From the NCBI RefSeq assembly GCF_014295035.1, contig NZ_CP060404.1, positions 5,182,501 to 5,246,500 on the forward strand: a stretch of 64,000 bases of DNA, given 5' to 3'. This document shows, in pieces, positions 34,945 to 43,627 of the stretch. A model generated the notes under the pieces. The model saw only the letters and a list, made by a program, of their open reading frames with translations, ran no database searches and was not told the DNA's origin. Every line of letters starts with the position of its first letter. The stretch's first letter is position 1. This DNA comes from Streptomyces buecherae (GTDB lineage: Bacteria > Actinomycetota > Actinomycetes > Streptomycetales > Streptomycetaceae). The translations under genes and the position numbers were made by a program.

Positions 34945-36177
34945 TCAGGCGTCGGAGCCGAGCAGCGGGGCCGGGGTGCGGTCCTTCGCGGCGAGGGCGT
35001 CGGCGGGGCGTACGGGCGAAGGGTTGGCGGGTCGGGCGGCGAGGTGGGCGGCCCACAGGGTGCCGGCGCAGCCGGCGACGCCCAGCGCGACGCCCACCCA
35101 GGCCACGGCGGTGAAGCCGTACCCCGCGTCGATGACCACGCCGCCGAGCATCGGGGCCAGCGTGTTGCCGACGTTGAAGGCGGCCGTGTTGGTGGCGCCG
35201 GCCAGCGTCGGCGCCTCCGGCGCGAGGGCGAACACCCGGGACTGGAGCGCGGGGTTGGTCACCCAGGCGACGAAGCCGAGGACGAAGACCAGCCCGACCG
35301 CGACCGCCGCGTGCCGCGCCGTGAGGGCCAGCGCCCCGGAGACGAGGACCAGCCCGCCGAGCCCCCACCCGAGCGTGCGCAGCGGATACGCCTCGGCCAG
35401 CCGGCCGCCGACCGCGATGCCCAGCAACCCGCCGACCCCGAACAGCGCCAGCACGGCCGGCACCCACCCCTCGGCGAGCCCGCTCACCTCCGTCAGCAGC
35501 GACGCCAGATAGCTGAAGGTGACGATGACCGCGCCGAAGGTGAACGCCGTGATCGCGTACGAGAGCCACAGGTGCGGCCTGGCCATGCCGCGCAGCTCGG
35601 CGCGGGCGGAGCCGGCGGGGACGTGCGTGCCGCGCCCGGCGGGGACGGCGAACACCGTGCAGACCAGGCTGACCAGCGTCGCGACGGCCACCGCCCAGAA
35701 CGCGGCCCGCCACCCCGCGTACTGGCTGAGCAGCGTGCCGGCCGGGACGCCCACGATGGTCGCGAGCGTGAGGCCGCCGGCCACCGTGGCGACGGCCCGG
35801 CCGGTGGCGCCCGCCGGCGCGAGGCTCACCGCCGCGGCCAGGGCCACGCCCCAGCAGCCCGCGTAAACGAGGGCGCTGATGACGCGGGTCGCGAACAGCA
35901 CCCCGTAACCGGGCGCGAGCGCGCCCACCACGTGCGCGGCGATGAAGACGGCCTGGAGCGCGACGAGCGCGGTACGGCGCGGCCAGCGCAGCGTGGTGAG
36001 GGCGAGCAGCGGCGCGCCGACGACCATGCCGATGGCGAAGGCGGAGATCAGCAACCCCGCGTCGGGGATGGAGACGCCCAGGTCATCGGCCATGCCGGGG
36101 AGCAGCCCGGAGAGCATGAACTCGGAGGTCCCCTGGGTGAAGATCACGAAGCCGAGGACGTAGACCGGCAGCGGCAC
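34945..36177 (-). CDS. MFS transporter, AraJ/Cmx (DHA1) type
   Basis: 410 residues with about 12 hydrophobic segments. VIFTQGTSEFMLSGLLPGMA and MVVGAPLLALTTLRWPRRTA (motif A region) and RVISALVYAGCWGVALA are typical of AraJ/Cmx drug or sugar exporters. Substrate unknown. The gene is followed by RidA and the TetR regulator; an operator-like site lies about 120 bp upstream of the ATG. Confidence 0.88.
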   Translation of the reverse strand: MPLPVYVLGFVIFTQGTSEFMLSGLLPGMADDLGVSIPDAGLLISAFAIGMVVGAPLLALTTLRWPRRTALVALQAVFIAAHVVGALAPGYGVLFATRVISALVYAGCWGVALAAAVSLAPAGATGRAVATVAGGLTLATIVGVPAGTLLSQYAGWRAAFWAVAVATLVSLVCTVFAVPAGRGTHVPAGSARAELRGMARPHLWLSYAITAFTFGAVIVTFSYLASLLTEVSGLAEGWVPAVLALFGVGGLLGIAVGGRLAEAYPLRTLGWGLGGLVLVSGALALTARHAAVAVGLVFVLGFVAWVTNPALQSRVFALAPEAPTLAGATNTAAFNVGNTLAPMLGGVVIDAGYGFTAVAWVGVALGVAGCAGTLWAAHLAARPANPSPVRPADALAAKDRTPAPLLGSDA

Positions 36178-36299
36178 GATGTTCCTCCGGTGGGAGTGGT
36201 GCGTGGGGTGCGGTGGGGGAGTGGTGGGCGCGTTTTGGAGCGTGTGCTTCAGAAGTGGGGCGTGAGGGTGCCCGTTCTCGCCGTTCCGGACCCTAGCAT

Positions 36300-36323
36300 G
36301 TTGTGTAGCGACCGCTTCAAAAC
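36300..36323 (-). promoter_or_regulatory. TetR operator 2, upstream of the MFS gene
   Basis: GTTGTGTAGCG-ac-CGCTTCAAAAC is an imperfect 11-bp-arm inverted repeat (two mismatches) that shares GTAGCG and CAAAAC with operator 1. On the minus strand TTGAAG and TAGGGT about 19 bp apart give a promoter overlapping it. Confidence 0.5.
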
Positions 36324-36441
36324 GGGTGCGCGGCAGGGCCGTGTGGGGATACGCGAACGCCCCGCGGTCCCGGCGCGCGGCCGGGACGACGGGGCGAGGA
36401 GGCGGAACGGCGGGCCGGTGGGCCCGCGGGGGTGGCCCGGG

Positions 36442-37542
36442 TCAGCGGGCGATGTCGGCGTACCCGACGATGTCCTTCGGGTCGCGCGAGCCCGGGCCTG
36501 TGTACCGCGCGGACGGGCGGACCAGGCGCCCGGTGCGCTTCTGCTCCAGGATGTGCGCGCTCCAGCCGGCCGTGCGGGCGCAGGTGAACATCGAGGTGAA
36601 CATGTGCGCCGGGACCTCCGCGAAGTCCAGCACGATCGCCGCCCAGAACTCGACGTTGGTGGCCAGCACCCGGTCGGGGCGGCGCGCGTGCAGCTCCTCG
36701 AGCGCGGCCTTCTCCAGCGCCTCGGCCACCTCGAAGCGCGGCGCGCCCAACTCGCGGGCGGTGCGGCGCAGGACGCGGGCGCGCGGGTCCTCCGCCCGGT
36801 AGACCCGGTGCCCGAAGCCCATCAGCCGCTCGCCACGGTCGAGCGCGCCCTTCACGTACGCGCTCGCGTCGCCGGTCCGCTCGATCTCCTCGATCATGCC
36901 GAGGACGCGCGACGGGGCCCCGCCGTGCAGCGGGCCCGACATCGCGCCCACCGCGCCCGAGAGCGCGGCGGCCACGTCGGAGCCGGTGGAGGCGATGACG
37001 CGGGCGGTGAACGTGGAGGCGTTCATGCCGTGCTCGGCCGCCGAGGTCCAGTACGCGTCCACGGCCGCCACGTGCTTCGGGTCGGGCTCGCCGCGCCAGC
37101 GCCGCATGAAGCGCTCCACGACGGTCTCGGCCTTGTCGATCTCGCGCTGCGGCACCATCGGCAGCCCCTGGCCGCGCGCCGACTGCGCCACGTACGACAG
37201 GGCCATCACGGCCGCGCGCGCCAGGTCCTCGCGGGCCTGCTCCTCATCGATGTCGAGCAGCGGTTTCAGGCCCCACACGGGCGCCAGCATGGCCAGCGCG
37301 GACTGCACGTCCACGCGGATGTCGCCGGAGTGCACGGGGATCGGGAACGGCTCGGCGGGCGGCAGCCCGGGATTGAACGCCCCGTCCACCAGCAGGCCCC
37401 ACACGTTCCCGAACGAGACATGGCCCACCAGGTCCTCGATGTCCACGCCGCGATAGCGGAGGGCGCCGCCTTCCTTGTCGGGTTCGGCGATCTCCGTTTC
37501 GAACGCGACGACTCCTTCAAGTCCGGGTACGAAGTCGGACAT
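36442..37542 (-). CDS. Citrate synthase-like protein (citrate synthase 2 type)
   Basis: 366 residues. Active-site regions are present: AEHGMNASTFTARVIAST, GPLHGGAPSRVLGM and LMGFGHRVYRAEDPR, followed by NVEFWAAIVLDFAEVPAHMF and AHILEQKRTGRLVRP. It condenses acetyl-CoA with oxaloacetate or a related 2-oxoacid. ATG at 37542 has GAGGAG nine bases upstream; an upstream in-frame GTG at 37587 is less likely. Divergent from pdxH, as I recall from S. coelicolor. Confidence 0.9.
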   Translation of the reverse strand: MSDFVPGLEGVVAFETEIAEPDKEGGALRYRGVDIEDLVGHVSFGNVWGLLVDGAFNPGLPPAEPFPIPVHSGDIRVDVQSALAMLAPVWGLKPLLDIDEEQAREDLARAAVMALSYVAQSARGQGLPMVPQREIDKAETVVERFMRRWRGEPDPKHVAAVDAYWTSAAEHGMNASTFTARVIASTGSDVAAALSGAVGAMSGPLHGGAPSRVLGMIEEIERTGDASAYVKGALDRGERLMGFGHRVYRAEDPRARVLRRTARELGAPRFEVAEALEKAALEELHARRPDRVLATNVEFWAAIVLDFAEVPAHMFTSMFTCARTAGWSAHILEQKRTGRLVRPSARYTGPGSRDPKDIVGYADIAR

Positions 37543-37908
37543 CAGGCGGCTCCTCTGAGAGTGGTCGACAAAGCGGCTTGTGACCAAGTTGTCAGGAATG
37601 GGGGGATCGGCGCGGTTTCACGGCCGCGGGTGCGGCTCGCGATCCGCGACGACCGCCCCTCGGTACCGGCCCCGCGCGACGTGGCGGTCATCCAGTCGCG
37701 TGCGGAGCCGGCCCGGACGGTGAAGTGGTGCGGCTCGGTCCAGGACCGGACACGATAGTTGGTGGTGTCCGGAGGCCACAGTGGGTCAGTCGATGATTTT
37801 GGTGGGTTCGCCACCTGCGGGGAAGCGTGAGAAGAGGCACACTGCCCCCTTCCACCCGAGAGGGTTACGGCGGCCCGCCCCGGGGCAGCGTGCGGGGGTC
37901 TGCCCGGC
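37543..37908. other. Divergent promoter region with an operator-like palindrome
   Basis: Between the citrate synthase-like gene and pdxH. CCGGACAC (37746-37753) and GTGTCCGG (37765-37772) form a perfect 8-bp-arm inverted repeat with an 11-bp AT-richer centre (GATAGTTGGTG), a plausible regulator site for one or both genes. Confidence 0.45.
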
Positions 37909-38607
37909 ATGCTGCAAGATATGCGCGTGTCCCATGCCGACCCGCAGCAGCCGCGCGTCCTTGACCCCGCCGCCATGCGTGAGCACTACCGCGGCGCCGG
38001 GCTCCTCGAATCCGACCTCGCCGCCACGCCCTTCGCCCAGTTCACCCACTGGTTCGAAGAGGCCGTCACCAGCGGCCTGCACGAGCCGAACGCGATGGTC
38101 GTCAGCACCGTCGACGAGGCGGGTCGCCCGCACTCCCGTACCGTCCTGCTCAAGGGCTACGACGAGCGCGGCTTCGTCTTCTTCACCAACTACGGCTCCC
38201 GCAAAGGCCGTCAACTCGCCGCCAACCCCGCGGTCTCCCTCCTCTTCCCCTGGCACCCGGTCGACCGGCAGGTCATCATCACCGGCACCGTGCGGCGCAC
38301 CGGGCGGGACGAGACGGCGGCGTACTTCCGCACCCGTCCACACGGTTCCCAACTGGGCGCCTGGGCCAGCCACCAGTCCGAGGTGATCGGCTCCCGCGCC
38401 GAACTCGACCGCATGTACGCCGAACTCGCCGACCGCTACCCGCCGAACGAGCAGGTCCCGGTGCCCCCGCAGTGGGGCGGCTTCCGCGTCACGCCCGACG
38501 CGGTGGAGTTCTGGCAGGGCCGCGCCAACCGCCTCCACGACCGCCTGCGCTACGTCCGTACGCCCGAGCCCGCGGACTCCTGGCGCGTCGAACGCCTCTG
38601 CCCGTGA
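37909..38607 (+). CDS. pdxH: Pyridoxamine 5'-phosphate oxidase
   Basis: 232 residues. MREHYRGAGLLESDL, NAMVVSTVDEAGRPHSRTVL, LKGYDERGFVFFTNYGSRKG, ASHQSEVIGSR and the C-terminal FWQGRANRLHDRLRY...RLCP match PdxH throughout, including the conserved Arg/His substrate and FMN contacts. It makes pyridoxal phosphate from PNP/PMP with FMN and oxygen. The start may be ATG 37909, ATG 37921 or GTG 37927; the first is shown. Confidence 0.93.
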   Translation: MLQDMRVSHADPQQPRVLDPAAMREHYRGAGLLESDLAATPFAQFTHWFEEAVTSGLHEPNAMVVSTVDEAGRPHSRTVLLKGYDERGFVFFTNYGSRKGRQLAANPAVSLLFPWHPVDRQVIITGTVRRTGRDETAAYFRTRPHGSQLGAWASHQSEVIGSRAELDRMYAELADRYPPNEQVPVPPQWGGFRVTPDAVEFWQGRANRLHDRLRYVRTPEPADSWRVERLCP

Positions 38608-38768
38608 TCGGCCGGCCCTAGCCACCCACCGGACCGCACGGGGTCCCACTGGGCCGCATCGGCCCCACCGGCCCCACCCGTTCCACCGGTCCCACCGGCT
38701 CCTTAGCGCGGGGCGCGCCCGAGCGTCCGGATACGGGGGCCGCCGGCCCGCGTGCGGCGGCCGGCGCG

Positions 38769-39323
38769 TCAGGCTTCCGGGGCCGGGGCCGGGGCCGGGG
38801 CCGGGGTCGGGGGCGCCGGTGGGCGGTCGATGGTGAACACGCGGGTGACCGGGTTGACCCGGGCCGGCAGCACCGTCCCCCGCGCGGCCCCGCCGAACTG
38901 GTACCGCAGAACCTCGGCGCCGTATTCGAAGGGCGCGAACCCGGGGCCGCTGACCCGCATCAACAGCCGGACCTGGAAGTGGTGGTCGTTGGTCGGCGGG
39001 GCGGAGGCGACCGCCAGGACCAGGGCGGACGCGTCGACGCCGTGCGCGGCGAGTTGGAGCGTGGCCCGCCGCTCCGCGCGGGCGGAGACGGCCGTGGACC
39101 ACCCGACACTGGCGACGAACGCCGCGAGCAGGGCGAGACCGGCGCCGGCCCACGTCCACCCGGCGCCGGTGTCACCGAACTCGGCGACCGTGCGGACGAC
39201 GACGTAACCGCATGCCCCTCCCGCGCCCAGGAACAGGGCGGTGCCCACGGCGCACGCGAGGGCCGTGATCACGGGGCCCTGCGGGTCGAGCAGAACCGGT
39301 TCGTCGGCGCGGGCGGTGGCCAT
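38769..39323 (-). CDS. Membrane protein, DUF3592-like
   Basis: 184 residues. Two transmembrane helices (ITALACAVGTALFLGAGGAC and WAGAGLALLAAFVASVGW) are followed by a soluble beta-rich region (HFQVRLLMRVSGPGFAPFEY, VLPARVNPVTRVFTID), the DUF3592 arrangement, and an Ala/Pro repeat tail. Function unknown. Confidence 0.65.
   Translation of the reverse strand: MATARADEPVLLDPQGPVITALACAVGTALFLGAGGACGYVVVRTVAEFGDTGAGWTWAGAGLALLAAFVASVGWSTAVSARAERRATLQLAAHGVDASALVLAVASAPPTNDHHFQVRLLMRVSGPGFAPFEYGAEVLRYQFGGAARGTVLPARVNPVTRVFTIDRPPAPPTPAPAPAPAPEA
38779..38812. repeat. GGGGCC hexanucleotide repeat (coding)
   Basis: Four GGGGCC units plus GGGGTC on the + strand, encoding the (Ala-Pro)n tail of the minus-strand membrane protein. 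The + strand can form a G-quadruplex. Confidence 0.85.
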
Positions 39324-40002
39324 GGCCGCACCCTAACCAAGGCGAAGCGGCCGGCGGCAGGGCCTGGCCCGATCGCGCGAGCGGGGGGACGGGGGGCGGG
39401 GGTCCGCCGGGGAGCCCCGGAAAAGCAGACGACCCGCGAGTCGCTTCCCGGCGCGCCTGGTGGCGCATCGGGGCCGGTCGGACGTACCGGCGACTCGCGG
39501 GTCGGGTGACTGCTTGGGATTGGCCAGCCGCACACAGCTTGCGTGTGCACGCCCGGCGTTACGCGGCCTGTTCCCTCCGGGCTCCGCACGCGGAGACGGG
39601 GGAAGGCGAGATGCGACGTCGGGCGCTAGCCCGCAGTCACCTCACGCGTCCGGATTTCGTACATCGGCCGAACCACCTCCCTTCTCGTGTACCTCAAGCC
39701 TAGGAACCCCTCCGCCGCCTCACAACCGAATTTCCGGCAGGCAACGATTTCGCGGAAGGTGGTGTGGTGCGCGTCACGTTCGAGTTGAATATCTCGTCGT
39801 GTGGCTGTCGCGCGCGCACGGCCCGCCGCACCCGCCCCATCCGTCGTTCGACCGCTTCCGGCCCGCACGACACGCTTCGGATGCTCGAACACCTCAGATC
39901 CTCGGTTCTTCCCGTTCTTTTCCGTTCTTCTCCGTTCCTTCCAGGTCTTTCCGACCGAGAGCCACGTCCCGCCCGTTCAGCACGACCAGCAGGGGGTGAC
40001 CG
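39324..40002. other. Intergenic region with large hairpin and pyrimidine tract
   Basis: About 680 bases. Besides the inverted repeat at 39431-39503, the part 39895-39950 is a pyrimidine-rich run built on TTCCGTTCTTC-type units. 39640-39760 is less GC-rich and may carry a promoter for the PAS gene. No gene is convincing. Confidence 0.5.
39431..39503. repeat. 14-bp perfect inverted repeat with 45-nt loop
   Basis: GACCCGCGAGTCGC (39431-39444) and GCGACTCGCGGGTC (39490-39503). The loop itself can pair (GGCGCGCC near GGCGC). It lies about 110 bp upstream of the start of the minus-strand membrane protein gene, so it is not that gene's terminator; a small structured RNA or cruciform is possible. 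Confidence 0.6.
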
Positions 40003-41574
40003 GTGACCGCTTCGCCACGCTCCGAGCCCGCCCGTTCCTCGGGTTCCCCACCCGCGTCCGACGCCGTCGATCCCGCCGGCGACCCGGCACCCGACCCGTC
40101 CGGCGCCGGCCCGCGAGGCGGCGGGCCCGACTGCCCGGCCGACCGGGACGACTCCGACCTCCTCGCCGCCCTGCTCGACGGCATGGACGCCGCGCTGTGC
40201 GCGTTCGACGCCGACGGCACCGTCACCCACTGGAACCGGGAGGCGGAACGCATGCTCGGCTGGTCCGCCGACGAGGCGGTCGGCCGGCGCGGCCTGGCGG
40301 GCTGGGCGGTACGCGCGGCCGACGCGGCCGAGATCGAGACGCTGCTCCTGGGCGCGATGCGGGCGCCGGGCCGCCAGGTCCACGAGTTCGCGCTGCTGAC
40401 CAAGGACGGCGGCCGGGTCCTGGTCCGCACCCAGTCCGCCGCCGTGCCCGGCGCGGACGGCGAGGCCGCCGGCGTGTACTGCGCCTTCAGCGAGGTGCAC
40501 ACCCAGGTCGACCTGGAGCGCTCCATCGCACTGAGCGAGGCGCTGTTCGAGGACGCGTCCTGGGGCGTGGTCCTGGTCGACGCCGACCTGCGCCCGGCGG
40601 TCGTCAACGGCCACGCGGCGCGCTCGCTGGGCGCAGGCCGCGCCACGCTGCTCGGCCGCCCGCTGGGGGAACTCCTCGACCAGGGCGTGGAGGAGGTGGA
40701 GAGCGCCTTCCAGCACGTACTCGCGGAGGGCGCGCCACCCGAGCCGACCGAGATCTGGGTGACCGTCCGTGGCGAGGGCGCCGACCTCGGCCAGCCGCCC
40801 CCGCGCCGCTGCTGGCGCAGCGGCTTCCTCCGGCTGGCCTCGCCCCTCTCGGAGGAGGCGGTGCCGCTCGGTGTGGCCTGGATCTTCCGCGATGTGACGG
40901 AGGCCAAGCGGGCCGAGCAGGAGGGGGCCCGGATGCGTTTTCGGAGCAACCAACTGCACCGCGCCGCGCGGGCCGCCGCCGAGTGCGAGGACCCGTTCGA
41001 GGCGGCCACCGTCTACCTCGACTTCGCCCTGGCCGGCTTCGCCGACCACGCCCTGATCGACCTCGTCCGCGAGCCGTCGCCGGGCCGGCCGGACGGGCGC
41101 ACGCCGAGCGCGACCGACCCGGGAGCCGACCCGTCCGGGCTCGCGCCCCCCGGGCCCGGCGCGACGCTGCCGGACCGGCCGCCGATCGTGCTCGTCCGCG
41201 CGGTGGCCGCCCCCGCCGGAGCCGCCACCGGCATCGGGCCCAACGCCCCCGCCGGCACCACCGACGGCATCCCGGTCGCGTACGCGGCGGGCCACCCCGC
41301 GCTCCAGGCCGCCGACCGCGGCGGCTCCGTGCGCGCCAGCGCGAGCCGCGCCGACGAGGAGATCAGCACCCAGTGGGCGGCGGCGCGCAAGTGGCCGAGC
41401 GGCACGGTGCACGGCCTGTGCGCGGTACTCCGCAGCCGGGGCCGCACCCTGGGCGTGGCCTCCTTCCTGCGCGGCGCCAGCCGCCGCGCCTTCGACCGCG
41501 CGGACGCGGCGTACGCGGAGGACGTGGCGGTCCGCGTCGCCGCGGCGATCGACCTGGCCCAGCGGTTGCGCTAG
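40003..41574 (+). CDS. PAS-domain sensor protein without a visible output domain
   Basis: 523 residues, GTG start after GGGGGT. A disordered N-terminus (~45) is followed by PAS 1 (~48-165: LLDGMDAALCAFDADGTVTHWN, AERMLGWSADEAVG), PAS 2 (~180-300: FEDASWGVVLVDADLRPAVVN) and a GAF-like region (~315-520: RAARAAAECEDPFEAATVYL, VHGLCAVLRSRGRTLGVASF, AEDVAVRVAAAIDLAQRLR) interrupted by a Pro/Gly-rich insert. In streptomycetes this arrangement usually precedes a SpoIIE-type phosphatase; here the protein stops right after the GAF-like end. Ligand and partner unknown. Confidence 0.75.
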   Translation: MTASPRSEPARSSGSPPASDAVDPAGDPAPDPSGAGPRGGGPDCPADRDDSDLLAALLDGMDAALCAFDADGTVTHWNREAERMLGWSADEAVGRRGLAGWAVRAADAAEIETLLLGAMRAPGRQVHEFALLTKDGGRVLVRTQSAAVPGADGEAAGVYCAFSEVHTQVDLERSIALSEALFEDASWGVVLVDADLRPAVVNGHAARSLGAGRATLLGRPLGELLDQGVEEVESAFQHVLAEGAPPEPTEIWVTVRGEGADLGQPPPRRCWRSGFLRLASPLSEEAVPLGVAWIFRDVTEAKRAEQEGARMRFRSNQLHRAARAAAECEDPFEAATVYLDFALAGFADHALIDLVREPSPGRPDGRTPSATDPGADPSGLAPPGPGATLPDRPPIVLVRAVAAPAGAATGIGPNAPAGTTDGIPVAYAAGHPALQAADRGGSVRASASRADEEISTQWAAARKWPSGTVHGLCAVLRSRGRTLGVASFLRGASRRAFDRADAAYAEDVAVRVAAAIDLAQRLR

Positions 41575-41895
41575 CGGCTGGCGCCGCTTGGCGCTTGGCG
41601 CTTGGTGCTCGGCCGGGCGGATCGGGTCGGGCCCGGGGCCGCTGGCTCGCGCCGGCGGGGGCGGGGCTGGCGTGGCGCATGCCGTCACGCCGGCGCACGC
41701 CCCGCCGGCGGAGGCGGGGCGTGCGGAGTGCCGGGGCGTACGGGGTGAGCGCTGGGGCGTACGGGATCGGCGAGGTCCTACGGAGCGGGCGGCCGGGGGC
41801 GTAGAGGTCGGCTACTGGCGGGACGTACGGGATGGGCGGCCGGCGGGCCGGGGCGTACGAGGCCGGCTACCGGCGGGGCGTACGGGGTGCGCGGC
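41575..41895. other. GTACGGG-rich intergenic stretch
   Basis: About 320 bases with irregular repeats of GGCGTACGGG and GGCCGGCTAC about every 17-45 bp. No gene seen. It resembles, in a more decayed form, the CGTACGGAAC arrays elsewhere. Confidence 0.45.
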
Positions 41896-42669
41896 TCAGT
41901 GCCGGTAGAAGATCCGGTCCCCGTACTCGGCCATCACGCGCCCGTTCCACTCGTGGCCGCCGTCCACGTTGCCCGAGCGCAGCAGCGGCGGGTCGATGCC
42001 GCGCGCGGCCAACTCGCCGGCCGCCGACGCCAGGACCGCCTGCATCACGGCGCTGGTCACCACCGTCGAGGCCGGCGCGAACGGCGCGGCGACTCCGTCG
42101 ACGCTCAACTCGGCGTCGCCGACCGTGATCTTGCTGTCGAGGACGAGGTCGCAGTGGTCCTTCAGGAAGGTCCCCGACGCGTGCCGCGACTTGGTCTGTG
42201 ACGCGTACGCCACGGACGTCACGCCGATCACCTTCAGGCCGAGGGCCCGGGCGTTCATCGCCATCTCCACGGGCAGCGCGTTGCGACCGGACAGCGAGAT
42301 GATCACCAGCAGGTCGCCGGCCACGGCCGGGCTGGTGTCCAGGACCACACCGGCCAGCCCGTTGACCCGCTCCAGCGCGCTGCCCAGGGTGGCCGGCCGC
42401 ACGTCGACACCGATCACGCCCGGCACCTGGAGCAGGTTCATCAGCGCGAGCCCACCCGCGCGGTACACGACGTCCTGGGCGGGCAGCGAGGAGTGTCCGG
42501 CGCCGAAGGCGAAGAGCCGCCCGCCCGCCTGCACGGTGTCCGCGATCATCGTGCCCGCCTCGGCGATGGGCCCGGCTTCCTCGTCCCGCACGGCGCGTAG
42601 CAGGGCGATGGCTGCGTCGAGGTACCGCTCGGCCAGTGGGGCAGGGACTGACCGCGTGCTCTCGCTCAT
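41896..42669 (-). CDS. SIS-domain phosphosugar-binding protein
   Basis: 257 residues. SIS fold with GRLFAFGAGHSSLPAQD, GDLLVIISLSGRNALPVEM and LGLKVIGVTSVAYASQ; the C-terminal NVDGGHEWN segment fits the UPF0309-like group. It probably binds or isomerises a phosphosugar such as an N-acetylglucosamine phosphate (inference). Divergent from dmdR1 with 265 bp between, an arrangement I recall as conserved in Streptomyces. Confidence 0.88.
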   Translation of the reverse strand: MSESTRSVPAPLAERYLDAAIALLRAVRDEEAGPIAEAGTMIADTVQAGGRLFAFGAGHSSLPAQDVVYRAGGLALMNLLQVPGVIGVDVRPATLGSALERVNGLAGVVLDTSPAVAGDLLVIISLSGRNALPVEMAMNARALGLKVIGVTSVAYASQTKSRHASGTFLKDHCDLVLDSKITVGDAELSVDGVAAPFAPASTVVTSAVMQAVLASAAGELAARGIDPPLLRSGNVDGGHEWNGRVMAEYGDRIFYRH

Positions 42670-42934
42670 CGACGAGGGGCCCTTTCCTTCGTTTTTCTTT
42701 CGTTATTCGGGTGTTTTCGCTCCGGAGCGCGCACGGCTGCGCCCGCTTCTCCGGCCTGTGCTGTCGTGTCCGTGGTGTGCGTGGCGCGGATCACGTTGCG
42801 GTCTGGACCAGTGCTCTGTCAATACGCCGTACTCGGTCGAACACCAGCCGATCACGCGCGCGAGTCCCGGTTACCAGTGGGATGCGTCAGAATTGAGTCC
42901 AGGGCCACCGCACGACACATCGAGGGGCACGCAC

Positions 42935-43627
42935 ATGTCCGGTTTGATCGATACGACGGAGATGTATCTCCGCACCATCTTGGAGCTCGAAGAAGAAGGC
43001 GTGGTCCCGATGCGCGCTCGGATCGCGGAGCGGCTCGATCAGAGCGGCCCCACGGTCAGCCAGACCGTGGCGCGAATGGAGCGCGACGGCCTGGTGACCG
43101 TCGCCGGCGACCGGCACCTGGAGCTGACCGACGAGGGGCGCCGGCTGGCGACGCGCGTCATGCGCAAGCACCGGCTCGCCGAGTGCCTGCTCGTCGACGT
43201 CATCGGCCTGGAGTGGGAGCAGGTGCACGCGGAGGCGTGCCGCTGGGAGCACGTGATGAGCGAGGCGGTGGAGCGTCGCGTCCTCGAGCTGCTGCGGCAC
43301 CCCACCGAGTCGCCGTACGGCAACCCGATCCCCGGCCTGGAGGAGCTGGGCGAGCCGGCCGAGGCCGATCCGTTCCTGGACTCCAGCATGGTGAGCCTGC
43401 TGGAGCTGGAGCCGGGCACGGAGGGCAAGACCGTCGTGGTGCGCCGCATCGGCGAGCCCATCCAGACGGACTCCCAGCTCATGTACACGCTGCGGCGGGC
43501 TGGGGTGCAGCCCGGCGCGGTGGTCAGCGTGACCGAGTCGGCCGGGGGTGTGCTGATCGGCAGCAGCGGTGAGGCGGCGGAGCTGGAGTCCGCCATCGCG
43601 TCGCACGTGTTCGTGGCCAAGCGCTAG
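42935..43627 (+). CDS. dmdR1: DtxR-family iron-dependent repressor (DmdR1/IdeR type)
   Basis: 230 residues, the length of S. coelicolor DmdR1. N-terminal winged HTH (TTEMYLRTILELEEEG, RARIAERLDQSGPTVSQTVARMERDGLV), metal-binding and dimer domain (RHLELTDEGRRLATRVMRKHRLAECLL, EACRWEHVMSEAVERR, HPTESPYGNPIPG) and a C-terminal SH3-like domain. With Fe(II) it represses siderophore and iron-uptake genes. GAGGGG lies upstream of the ATG. A long open frame runs antisense to it (see findings). Confidence 0.93.
   Translation: MSGLIDTTEMYLRTILELEEEGVVPMRARIAERLDQSGPTVSQTVARMERDGLVTVAGDRHLELTDEGRRLATRVMRKHRLAECLLVDVIGLEWEQVHAEACRWEHVMSEAVERRVLELLRHPTESPYGNPIPGLEELGEPAEADPFLDSSMVSLLELEPGTEGKTVVVRRIGEPIQTDSQLMYTLRRAGVQPGAVVSVTESAGGVLIGSSGEAAELESAIASHVFVAKR

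Noticed and set aside
34897..35713. In-frame 5' extension of the RidA gene into the MFS gene
   Set aside because: The MFS frame has clear transporter helices; RidA has its own GAGGAG and ATG at 34894.
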